A stretch of DNA of 64,000 nt from Ulva prolifera (Eukaryota > Chlorophyta > Ulvophyceae > Ulvales > Ulvaceae). The stretch lies in NCBI GenBank assembly GCA_023078555.1, contig CM041202.1:2104022-2168021 (forward strand), written 5' to 3'. The notes beneath the pieces are model-generated. The model worked only from the letters and a program-made list of their open reading frames with translations, was not told where the DNA came from and did not search any database. Below, one piece after another: positions 36,715 through 48,350 of the stretch. The position numbers and the translations under genes are program-made. Positions within the stretch are counted from its first letter, which is position 1, and each line of letters opens with the position of its first letter.

Positions 36715-39700
36715 TCTTGACTTGTATGCACGGTGTAGTAGCAGCCTGCAGCGGTGCTGCACAGGCAGTGGCAAGCTGACTATCTGTTCACATGAGCTGT
36801 TTGAAGCATGGTTCTGAGATTCAAGCACAAGACACTTTTGCACAACTTGCAAGGCAGAACCTGATACGGGGCATATGCAATTTCCGATTTGTGGCATTTT
36901 TTCTTCCTTTGTGAAGCCGTTGAGGATGGATAGTTATGTTTACACGAGATAACGATTGGAATACTGAGTCGAAATCCGTAGGTAAACCGTGGCGTCTTGC
37001 CTTATGTACCTATTGTGTTCAGAACAGTGTCAGCTGTGCCACTGGATGGCAGCAGCCCGCAGCGCTGCAGTACTCGAGATAACGAGGTACAGTGCAGCTG
37101 CAGCGAAATGGCATCATTTTGCCTGTAAAACAGACGCCTGCAGAAGAGCAGCGTATGCACGCATTCACAATTTGTGGCGTCACGGATGTTCAGCTGACAG
37201 CTGTCAACACACATATGCTCGTGCAGTGATTCGTGCATGTTTACAGTCTGTTCCCCAGGAGGGAGGGCCTGTATGCAGTTACCTGTGTGTGCACCAGGAG
37301 CAGTAGCATGATGTTCCTCTCACCTTCCCTCACACATTCCCGATGTGCTCGAAGTCATGGTCACGTTCTCTACTTACGGTGAGGTTCACAGGATACAGCT
37401 GAGCACAGCACAGGCACGTGCATCTCATGCGATCACTCTCAAAGAACCGCACAACGGCACAAGTCAGGACATGCCAACACAGCTTGCCACACTCAGAATG
37501 TTCGCGAGAGCTGCAATTGTGTGGTGGTGACGACGCAGTCACCAGCACATCACTTTTACATCTTCCCTCCCTCCTCATTTGGGCTGTCGCTATAGCCATC
37601 TGCCACTCGACACCAACCGTCGATTCAACAGTGTACTCGGCACTGGCTACCGCCATCCTGAAGATAACTGTAACTAGCGGCTAATGTTGTCATCGACACC
37701 AGTCTTAATCATGTATGCATAGGCGCTGTAATTCCATGCTGTGCAACTTGGGAGCACCCTCAAGAAGCGAAGCAGCGACTCAGTTGAGTGAGCCAGCAAC
37801 AGGTACGCAATGTCTCGCGTGCCGCAGCGTGCGGCTGCGGCTGCGGCTGCCCACCTCTTGATACCACGCCACCACCCAGCCACCCTGCATGCCACCTCCA
37901 CGTTCCACCACCGGCCCTGCACACTGTTGATCAACAGCTACATGCAGAACAGTTGCAAAACATCACGGCCAAGACAGCACATGCACATGCTAAAATAGTA
38001 ATAAAAAATTGGTTTATTTCAGGAATGGATACTGCTGGATGTTTACCTGTTGAACAAACGTGTCCCCCCTTTCGAGAGTCCAGTCTCGCCCAGCCTCAAT
38101 TGATGTCGCGGCGCTCATTGCCAGGAGGCTGGCAGCTGCCTCTCTTCCTGCACCCAGTCACAGGTGTCGCATGCACTGTTGCAACTGGTCACACTGGCCA
38201 GTGACAGAAGACTGCGTGTTTTGGAGCACACAGGACGGCAACTATGTTTGCCGCGAGTGAAGGGTTGTGTCACTGCAGTTGATGCGGTCATGGCAGTGCA
38301 TGCCCCAGGAAATGCTTGGGCTTTCCCTCGACACAGACCAAGGTCAACTCTGGCTGATTTGTGGTGTCAAAATTTTGGCCACGGCTACGGCGGTACAACA
38401 TGTGCATGAGTGGTGCAGTTGCAACAGCAGAGCACAAGCTAAATTTAACTAGTACACGTTTCAGCATTGGGCAATGGAGGAAGCCTTGCCTGTTGCTGTG
38501 GATCTGGAACGACTGTGGGGCCTATCTTTCTTGGGTCTTTGCTGTTTGATGTAGGGTCCTAGGTCGCTAGCTGGATCACATATAATAATAGGAACTGGCC
38601 TTGACCAGGCTCTTGGAAGCCATCAATATTGCTGCTGACAGGCCGAGGGCGCTGCAATGTGAATGCCTTCATATCTCACCCAACCTACCTTCTCACCTCT
38701 TCTACTGCATCCAGATGAACTGTGATTGAAAGCCTTACCAAGTGCCGACGGTATTCTGCTGGCTATCTCATCATCAATCATCATTCAGAGAGATGCTGTC
38801 CGGGGCTCAGAAGCGCTCATCATCTGGAAGACGCAATGAAACAGCTATGTAATCAGGCTCAGGACTCCCAAGATGCGGTGATGAAGTGCCGCGGCGACCT
38901 GCAAGCTATGCCTCTGTCAACAGCAACTACTGCCACAGCCTGTCAAAACACACAGGCGACCATGTTGGCATGCAGCCCTTCCACTTTTCACAATAACCCA
39001 TGCATAAAACACACCCCGCAGAGCCGTGTTGATGCAGCTGAAGAGTACAGGCACATCTAGACAATGGTGACAGGCAACATGCAACCTACTGTCAAGCACT
39101 TGTGTTCACAGCACAAGGTCATGCGGCCCATGCACACAGTGTTCTATCCTCCTATCAATCGCAATGCTCACACCCTCAGCCTCAGCCAGTACACGGGTGG
39201 CAGGTAACCTGAACACAGTTGGTGTTAGCGGGCAAGGGCAGCACAAGCTGTCCCCGTGTCGGTGTCAAGTACCTGTACTGTGGCCTTCATTCTTGATAAT
39301 AGTCCCAAAAAAACGTCATTTCGGTGTCGTCTCTGCAAGGGTGGTGCTACTGGCAAGTGGTCATCTGCAGCCGCTCAGCTGACTCTCAGATTCGAATGTA
39401 TACCATTGCATCCTCTCCAATGTGCCCATAAGATCGCCTCTGCACAGGCGCTCGATCTGTCATTGCAGCGTACTCCTCACCAGCAGCAGAGTAAGGAAGC
39501 GTTTCGTTTGTGAAGTGCAGCACTTGAATGCAGCCTGCAGACTGCACACCAGCACGAAGAAACAGATTTTAATCCATCCGATCAATCAATTCGTGCAAGC
39601 CTCGACATCCTGTCGAGAGTAGCTGCTTCGCACATGCTTTGGGCTCAAGCAAGATCATGCTAGGGCGCGTCTGTGTAACAGTTGTCCCTAGCTAGACATG

Positions 39701-40977
39701 AAAACAGCTGGGCTCATTTTAAGCCACCTCTGCAATAGTGCAGCATTGCATCCAGCCGTGCATGCAGCAACGGTGCGGCCAACAGCACACGGGCAGGGCT
39801 GCACAAGACAATTAGATACAGCTTTGGATGGTGAATGCAGCGCACTTTGCGTCCGTTCTGCCATGGCGGCCAGCGCATGCCATCCCTCCCAGCCTCTTCA
39901 GCCAGTGATACCATCATTCACTGAAGTACATGCAGACCCTTCCCGCTGACGATCATCTCCCCTGAACGCCATGCTGCTTACTGAGCCGAAGCCCTTGTCG
40001 CTGTGTCAAGACGAGTAGCTGTCGGTAGGAGCAGGGAACTTCGAAGCATGAGGGAACGGAGAACTCTATAGATGAGGAGGAAAAATCATCTTGCTGTAGG
40101 TGAAGCAGCCGGTGTAGATGTCGTGGACAGCTCCGAAGGAGTCGTATCGTCCTCCTGCATTTGGGGGTGTGTGAGGAAACCAAGCTGCGGGTCAGGTAGA
40201 GATACCAAGGCGAGCAGCTGAGTGAAGCAGGCAGCGGGTGTGGAGGCGGGCTTCTTGATGCAGCCTTGCGGAGTCCTCTCTTGAGCTCTTGGTCTTGGCT
40301 TGCGGCCGTGTCAGGCTCGAGTATGTTACAGTTACACGCACAGGGACAGACAGCACGGGCAATCACGCTACAGCAGCTGTTGTATACTAGTCCTACCGCT
40401 ACCTAGCATGCTAAGCCTCTACACGCATTGTCAATCACAGCAGGGTGGTCTCTCTGAAGCATATACTGCCTTAGCTGACAACATGTCGCACAAAACTCCT
40501 ACAACACTCCCAAATCAGGGACATGCACTAGTGCTATGCATACAGTTGACATTGTTCTCTCATGCACCACATCTATCCACCTACTACCCAATACAAACAA
40601 CAAACACAAAACATGACAGAGGTCTCGCCCTTACCCAACAGCTACATAGATACATAGATGCACTCTGGCACACTACATATAGTCTCTGCGCTACGAAACA
40701 CCAGGTCAGATGTGAATGAGTGACGTATCTGAGCGACCATCTGGCATCCGACTTGGGCAGCCGTTGGCAAACGCTCTCTCTGGGGCTCGTGGTGACAGGC
40801 GGCATTGTGAAGCAGTGGGGCATGTGCTGCTGGTGGCGTGGCGTGGGGTGCGGCAGGATCATTCGGTGGTGGAAAAGCAATCGCCAACAGGCTCCGGCGG
40901 AGACGTGTGCTGCTACGGATGAAACGGATTCTCGGTGCTTCGGAGGCGCATACGCATGGGGGAGGAGGTTCAAGGTG

Positions 40978-41300
40978 GCAGCCGCGGGTGGCTGGGCCGC
41001 GTGTGGCTTCAGGGGGAATCATGACATGGAGGGGCCATGGAGTGGAGTGCGTGTGAACGAGCGGCGCCGCAGCCGCGGGTGGCTGAGCCGCGCGTGGCTT
41101 CAAGGGGTACGGGTGGGGGTTGATGGGGGTCGAGTGCTTGTGGACTAACGATGTCACAGCCGCAGGTGGCTTAAGCTGGAATTGATGGATGCCGACAGGT
41201 CGATTGTTGTGAGCTTGCAGTTGATGATTGGACGCGCGCCTGCTCAAGTCGCATGCATTGCCGCGGCCGTGCGTGGCGGAGCCGCGGGTGGCCGAGGCGG
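40978..41300. repeat. diverged GC-rich repeat cluster
   Basis: At least four imperfect copies of a motif like 'gccgcgggtggctgagccgcg' occur about 85-100 bp apart, with shared flanking words such as 'gtggcttcaaggggtacggg'. They give Ala/Pro-rich readings on the minus strand, but I see no coding signal. Confidence 0.55.
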
Positions 41301-41572
41301 GATGTGCCGGTTCGCCGAATCGTCGATACCATACAGTGTTGCTTGTCAGAATCGCCGGGGCGAGAACAGGGGGCTCGATGCCGGCGACGGGCCGGGGTGT
41401 TGGCTGGAGTGTCGGAGTAGGGTGCTTGTGGCTGGGGTGTCGTCGACCTCTCGATGTAGACTATACCTGATGCGCAGATGCGGCTTGCTCGGATGGTAGT
41501 AGCTGATGTGGTGCGGCCGCGGGACTCTCACAATCAACGGTTACAGCTGTTGCAGGTCGAGGCGGGCAAAAG

Positions 41573-41589
41573 GGGGGGGGGGGGGGGGG
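41573..41589. repeat. poly-G run (17 G)
   Basis: Seventeen uninterrupted G residues lie in the gene-poor stretch. No adjacent exon is recognised. Confidence 0.9.
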
Positions 41590-43106
41590 AGGTGCATCTG
41601 TGTGGAGGATGTGGGGAATTAGTCGGTGCAAGCTGGCGCGGCGAGGAATCCTTGGGTCGCAGGTCGGATAGCGCATCACGGTGGCAAGCAGGACGTTTTG
41701 GCTAGGACGGGCGGCGGGCCGGTCAGGTGCGGGAGGGGCTGATGTTTCACTGGATAAGAATTAGCATCGCCGGTGCGGGTTGCTCAGGCAGGAGGTCGGC
41801 ACATCGGGCGAAGAAGGCTCGGGTCTGTCGGGGTCTGGAGCGCAGTCGTTGCAGCAATCGTTGCAGGGTGCGGAAAGTGGGCTTGCTCTAGCAGTCGCCG
41901 ACGCCTGGTGGTTGATGGGCAGATATCTGGAGTGTAGCACTATCGCTCCTGGGACACCATCGAGTCGATCGATCCGAAAGTCTACAGCGCTGAGCCTCCA
42001 AACATCCATCCTTCAACCGTTGTAAAAGCAACCCAGGCTCCAGGCGTGCAGCTAGTTCAACATGGACAGATGCAGCACTCGAAAAAACCTTGCAAGAACT
42101 CGGGTGGACACTGCTACCATCGCTGAAGACCTTCAGACTATGACCTAGGCTCTTGTGGCAGACTGTTGTACACGCTTGGATGGAACACCTAGGTTGCAGC
42201 GGATGAAAAAGCAGACCTCTTGTCACCTAGCTGGCTGTCCAACATCAAGCAGCTGCCGCGGCGTAGCACAAGCTGTAGCATGGAGGACAGATCGCATTGC
42301 AGCGGGGTGGCAAATGGAGGCATCATCGCATGTCAAGCCCATTGAAAAACCTGATGCATCAGATAGTCGCCAACGCAGATAGTCACCAAATCTGATAGTC
42401 ATCAACACAGCTAGGGAACGCGTTGTCATAGATGGTGCACAGCCAAGGGTTGTCACTCAAGATAGGTTGCTTGTGTCGGAAGCAGCGTCATCAATCAATT
42501 GCAATGTCTCGTTTTGCCCAGTTTGAGAACATGCCGGCCGGTGTGGTTGCGTGGGCCGGGTCTTCTGTTGGATCTCTGTAACTAGCTAATAGCTAATGGT
42601 GCTGAAACATCTGATTCAAAAGGCATCCTCGACCATCAGCATCGTCTCACTACTTCGTCCAACACGCCAAGCGAACAGTAACCAGTAGACATCACCAGAC
42701 TCTGTGACGGCGGCGCCTCTCCGAGGCCGCCGCGACGACAACCACTCGTTCAAGCATGCACAAGTCTCTACATCTCGCTCCTGTCTACTCTGACTTACAG
42801 TGACTTCGTGAAACATTGCCTTCAAGTTGGACCGATGGAAGTGGTAGCACTAAGGGTAATCTGCAGCAGGTTGCAGGGGTGTCATGTGGCACATGGTCAG
42901 GCGGCGGGTGGGGGTACCTGCCGGGGTGCTGCTGCCGAATGATGCCGATTGATGCCCAAAATGCCGATGCCGGGTTTTGCGTCCTGATCACGGGGTCGAC
43001 GTTGCGGGCCTTCGAGGCGCCACAGCTCGAGTGTGTCCACATGTGTGCACTGGTGTCCATCAAATCGATGCGGCCGCGGAAAGACGCGGATGCGGGGCTT
43101 GGCCGT

Positions 43107-43170
43107 TCGATGTCCGATGTCCGATGTTCGATGTCCGATGTCCGATGTCCGATGTCCGATGTCCGATGTG
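43107..43170. repeat. 7-bp tandem repeat (tgtccga)n
   Basis: About nine copies of a heptamer, with a few substitutions (ttcgatg for tccgatg). A partial copy follows near 43180. Confidence 0.9.
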
Positions 43171-46020
43171 CTTGGACGTCCGATGTGCGGAGGAGTCGGC
43201 GCATGTGTGCTGGGTAGGTTGCGGTAGACACGTCCACGTGGTGTTTTGCGGCGTACGTTGTTGAAGGTGTTGTAGCCATCACCTCTTCAAGCCATGCCAT
43301 TCCTTGTCGGCGCGAGGCGCTGCATGCAGTGATGGCGTGATGATGCCGGGGGTGGGGGTGTCGTTTGTGCGGCCGAATACTCTTGTCCTTATAATACATT
43401 ATAAGAATAATAAAATATACACGGTGTGATAGTATAATATGTTGGCATGGTCTAGCTGCATACACTGTGTATGCAGGCGGTTGGACAAGCACCACCCAGC
43501 ACGGACACAGATGCAAAGCATGGGCAGAGCATGGTGCATGCCGATTCAGGATAAGTGGCTCATGCATACAGTTCGGCCTAGTCAGCAATCACGCCAAAAC
43601 TGGATGAAAAATGTGGTCAGCTGACCAGCAAGAAGATGCACCGGCAAGATGCTTGCCCAGTCAGTCATCTGTCTATCTCGAGACTGTCACTACGGTATCG
43701 CGTCACATTGCTTTGCGCCGCGCCATGGCACATGTACAGGTTTCCCCCGTTCCATTACGGCACAAGCGCACACGCGTGTGCGCGTGTGCCTCAGGAACTC
43801 TGCGAGCCGCGAGCATGGCGCGATCGCGAGTGCACCACACCTCGGCCGTGAAGAGATTCAAACTTACTACTGAATTCAACTGTACCATCGAGACCTCAAT
43901 GACATGTCGTGTTCGGCCATGCGGAGTCTGAATGCACATTACGTAGCAGGTACATTATCCGGATACGCGTGCGCGGCCGCACCGGTACCGCCGCCTGACG
44001 AAGACAGACGTGGCCCTACGGAGAGAAATTACTCTCCGGATGTGACTAACCTGGCCGATATCACACTCGAGCCGGACGCAAATCTATGGCGCATGCACAA
44101 ACTAATTCTTCGCAGCACCCAGCAAAGATCATATGCCAGCTACTAGTTGCCCGAGGATTTTTCGGCATCACGATGATCGTGCACGTGTGTCTGGCATGAT
44201 ATATACAAGATGAAGGTGTCATATCGGTATGATGATTGAGGTTTGCGCCTCTAATACATGTAGCATGTGCGTAAAGAGAACACGTGGCACAACCCAAAAC
44301 AACCGGATTTACACATCAAGTCAGGCTTCGAATCTCGCGAGATTGATGGATAGACGTCGAAATCCTTGTCAGCTGACAGGGCAATCGCCGCGATCGGGCC
44401 CGAGCTCGAGACGCACCCGCTGCATCGCCTGTAGCGCTATCATCCCTCTCCGAGCCGGATAAATCCTCCCGTCGAAGAGTCCGCGTCCGAGTCCATCCGT
44501 CGTGTCCAGTCCCTCCGCGTCGGAGTCCACGTCAGTCGAATTTCGGGTGCTGACTTGATCATTTGGGGGTAGTCGCGAGCAACTGCATCTCTGTTTTGGA
44601 ACACACGAACACACCAGTAGAAGCTTCGAACGTGCACCAGCTACATTGAGACTACGTTCCGCTGCGCATCAGGCGTCATTCCACTTGCTCGTACACATGT
44701 GCGGGGTGTGGACTGCAAGCACGCACTTGCCGGCACGGGCCGGTCAGGTGAAATGGCAGCGACCTGATGCCGGTGCCGCTATTTGTGGCCCACGCGATCG
44801 GTCTGTGTTCGTCCGATCGGTCCGACGATGCCAATGCATGCAGCCTGTGGCGGGGGGTCATGCATGGCGGCACGCATGCAGCGCCAAAACCATGCACGTT
44901 GGGCCAAAACTCGCCTCAAAGATGGCACAGCTTTTCCTGGCACACTGCATCGCTGCCCATGCGTTCTGACCGTGTGCCCAAAGACAGCCATGGTGCACAA
45001 TACAGACCTGCATCGCCTTGTGAACTTTATATGGGTCCACATCGATGCGTGGCGTGAACTATAGTTCCGCAGGCATCAGCCCTCACACGGCGCATCACAC
45101 ATGCAAACACACTCAAACAAAGTACAGCGCCGGCCCCTCTGCACCGGCAAGTCATGGCCCCCACGCTGCCGCGCGTGGACCCGTTCAGGACCGGCGAGCA
45201 GAAACTCATTCGCCCACCTCATGCACCTTACACATCGCACGACGTTCTGTGCTCATCAACGTATGCGTGCAGCAGCCCACCCTATCACCACCTACCGCCA
45301 TATTATTATCCTTGACTGACAGGCACCTCCTGTTGCGGATGTAACACTCCCCCTTCCTCCCCTCCATGCACAGCATGCACAGCATGCATGTCCGGGAGCG
45401 GTGCGTCGTGCGCGGGACGGCCTTGGCGCGTGGCAGGGCGGGCCGAGGGCGGTGTGCACAGGGGAACGGATGGGGTGGGGGCTTCACGCGTGTGGGTCGT
45501 GCGGGGGAGTGGATTTACGGGCTGGGCCCCGGAGCAGCGTGGCGGCATCCGGAGGGTGTTTGGGGGGTGTTGCGCTATGGTGCACCGGTGGCAGTCGCGC
45601 GGTTCAGGTGCGGCCGTGTGGCGCTGCTGGGAGCTGGAGTTGGCGTGTGTGGGGGTGCTTGCATGGGGGGCGCCCAGTGGCATGCTTGGGCGGATGGTTG
45701 TCAGTCTGCGCTGAAGTGGCTGGGGTGACGTGGGATTGTTCCGCGTGCGGGGGCAGTGCTGAGGTGATCGGGCCATGACTGCGTGATGCCTGCCGTGCCA
45801 CCCGCCTGTCCCACCCTGTCCCTGTGACAAACAATTTATTTTGAGGAAAACAATAATCATATACAAATCAAGTATACTCTACAGGCTGCTGTAGATGACA
45901 GAATGCCGTTTCGCTGCCAGAATTCTTGAGGAAACGACAGGAGCACGCGCACTGCAAGTGCGCTCACATGAAGGCTTCATCTGACGTGCGCCTTTGCACC
46001 TCACCACCCCCGTCTACCCA

Positions 46021-46559
46021 CTACACCGCAGCAGCCCACACTGCGAGTGCGACGGCGCCGCTTCCCACCCACAGCCACCCCCCCCGCGCCGCGCCATGCC
46101 CCGCCCCCCTCTGCAGAGGCTCCACAGCTGCCCCTGGCCCCTCTTCCATCCCCGCCGCGGCGTCGTCGTTCACCCCCGGACCCACCTCGCCGAGCGGCTC
46201 CACGCCTACATCGGAGCCGCCGTCGCCAGATGGCACGGCGCGGCGCGTACCTGCCGGGCTGGGGCCGGGCGCAGCCGGGCCCGGTGCGACGCTCGGCCGC
46301 GCCGCGTCGGGCCCCGGTGCAGCTGACGGGAAGCTGCCGCCACCGAGGTCTTCCGGGGTCGGGATGCTGCACTCCCCCCCCACCACAATCGCCTGCACTT
46401 CTGACACCCGCTGTCTTTCAGACATCCCCGACACATTAGGGGCATCGAGAGGGCAGGTACTTCAGCTGAATTGTAATGCGCACAGCATGACCACACCAGT
46501 GTGCGCTCAGCCTAACGCCCTCACAACACAGGGCTGCGGACTGGTTTCTGCACATGCAT

Positions 46560-46602
<43 letters not shown>

Positions 46603-48350
46603 CGATTTGATGATAGCGGAGATGGCTTCCAGGGCGCCTGCGTCCAGCCGCACTCGGTCCAGGAACAAGGCCTCGTCGAAGTCCCCTGGCCCGCTGAAGT
46701 GGTAGTCATCTGCATGCCACCAGTGGCCATTCATGCGTGACCATACAAGGTTACCTCTACTTGATTTGACAGAAAACGATATTGGCGTTTCTAGCCCGGC
46801 ACGACAGTCCAGGGGGGGCAAGACATGCGCGCAAGGCTGCACCGAGGCCCGGCAAGGCCAGTGCTCGCCACATTTGACTGCACACGTGGCAAGCGCAGCA
46901 GGGAAAACCTGCGCCGTTGACGTGTGCGTATGGCCGAACAAACCACCGGCGGCCGCCGCACAAGTCCCACACGCATGCTGTATATGCAAGCAGTACACAA
47001 CAAGGCAGCGTGAAGGCCGTTGCAGTTGGGGCAGTCGGCGGGGCGCACCGCCGCATTGTTCGGTGAATGCCGCGTACACGAGCATCTCCAGCACCACGAT
47101 CAGCGTCTCAGCGATGCGGCTTGCCTTGGGGGTGGCGGTCTGGGTTGCGCCGGATGGCCAAGGTGCAAACCCGTCGCCGCCGCTGCCTCCGGAGTCACAC
47201 AGCGCCTTCTCACAGCCCGCCTCGGCGAGAGCGAAATCTTCTGCGAAATGGTTCGCCAGCACCTGCACACCGCCGCCTCGAACCTCAGCACTGGCTCACC
47301 TCCGTGCCTGCCATGTGTGTGATGGTGAACAGGACGCACAAAGGACACCTTCATTGCAACACAAAGGACGTACGGGTACAAATTGACGTAAGCCGGCTGA
47401 GTGTATCGGCCGCGAGTGGAAAGTATGGAGCTGCGACACTCGGTGCAAGCGTTTCCACCCTCTAGTTCACATCTGTGGCATCGACGCTGCCGAGGATGCG
47501 CGCCTGCGCGGCAGCGGGAACAGTCGCAAGGCGCAACAACAGCGCCCCCGTGCGGACATCTGCTGCGGCATGTCACGCCGCGTCATCAGAGCTTACGGAT
47601 ATCTGTGACTTGTCCCCTATACCCTGAGCCAGCAGCGCGGCTGGCGGGCGAGGGGCCCTAGCATGTGGTGCACTGGACAGGGCTACGGGTTCCTCCACAT
47701 CTCAGCATAGCCGTAAACGGACAGACGAGCGCGCAGCCACTACAAAAAAACCATGGCTGCGCCAGTCACGTGGCTCACTCCGCGGTGCACAGCATAGCAC
47801 AGCACAGCACAGTCATGCATGTGCACAAGAGCCCAGAGGCCGCACCACGGCGGTGCCGTTCATGTGGTACGGCCCGACGCCGCACGCGCTGCCGTTGCGA
47901 AACTCGTCCGCGCACGTCGTGATCGTCTCCTCCAGCAGGTCGATGTAGGCCGCCATCACCGCCTGCATGCGTGCGCGCTCGTGCTGCGCTGGGATACCTG
48001 CTGGTATGCCTTGCTCGGAGCGTCAACGCGACTGACTGCGGAGCTGCATGCGGCGGGCGGCTCGCCAGCGCTGCCGGTCACAACGACCAGCCCTTTGGGT
48101 CGAATCAAAGCAAGGAGCAGGTGCACACGTCAGAGTTGCCAGGGCATGCACTGTGGCGGCAGAGGAGGCGGGGTGGGGGCGGTACAGTTGTTGCATCGTC
48201 CACCGTGGCTGTGGGGGCGCCGTTGCATGTCGACGCCGCGACCGCGAGTCGTGCGGCCGGCGCCGTGATGATGTCCCAGTCCGGGCCGGTGCCTTGGAAG
48301 GGGAAGGTGTCTATGCAGCCCAGGAGGCCGCCTACACCACACACTAGCAT
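46021..48350 (-). pseudogene. gene X, copy A (unknown family; premature TGA)
   Basis: Five exons match copy B: 48350-48186, 48043-47846, 47262-47049, 46709-46603 and 46392-46021. The protein is unrecognised. Landmarks are FPFQGTGPDWDIITAPA, CADEFRNGSACGVGPYHMNG, LAEAGCEKALCDSG, EQCGDDYHFSGPGDF and VVGGECSIPTPEDLGGG, then a Pro/Gly-rich stretch and a C-terminal hydrophobic segment WLWVGSGAVALAVWAAAV directly before the stop. Scattered cysteines and a tail with no cytoplasmic part suggest a lumenal or cell-surface protein held by a terminal membrane segment or GPI signal; this is inference. Codon 7 of exon 2 is TGA (48023-48025) where copy B has CGA, so the copy is probably inactivated unless a different acceptor is used or the TGA is recoded. 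The C-terminal frame is intact here but not in copy B. An upstream exon with a signal peptide is expected but not found. Confidence 0.6.
46563..46599. repeat. poly-G run (37 G), poly-C on gene X strand
   Basis: Thirty-seven G residues on the plus strand form a poly-C tract starting four bases into the intron after gene X exon 4 (donor GTGC then C). Copy B has 19 at the same place. Confidence 0.9.

Larger units (their letters stand above)
36715..45549. other. long gene-poor stretch with simple repeats
   Basis: I recognise no gene family in almost 9 kb. The first 200 bases resemble the sequence after the first ATG8 gene. Plus-strand frame 43904-44146 contains a protein-like segment (SPDVTNLADITLEPDANLW) but no family match; it is the best candidate for an isolated exon. 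The region also holds diverged GC-rich repeats near 41 kb, a G run, a 7-bp tandem repeat at 43.1 kb and the AT palindrome CTTATAATACATTATAAG near 43.39 kb. Confidence 0.4.

Noticed and set aside
48023-48025. Selenocysteine codon in gene X copy A
   Set aside because: Copy B has CGA (Arg), the change is a simple CpG transition, and no SECIS was seen; a nonsense mutation is the simpler reading.
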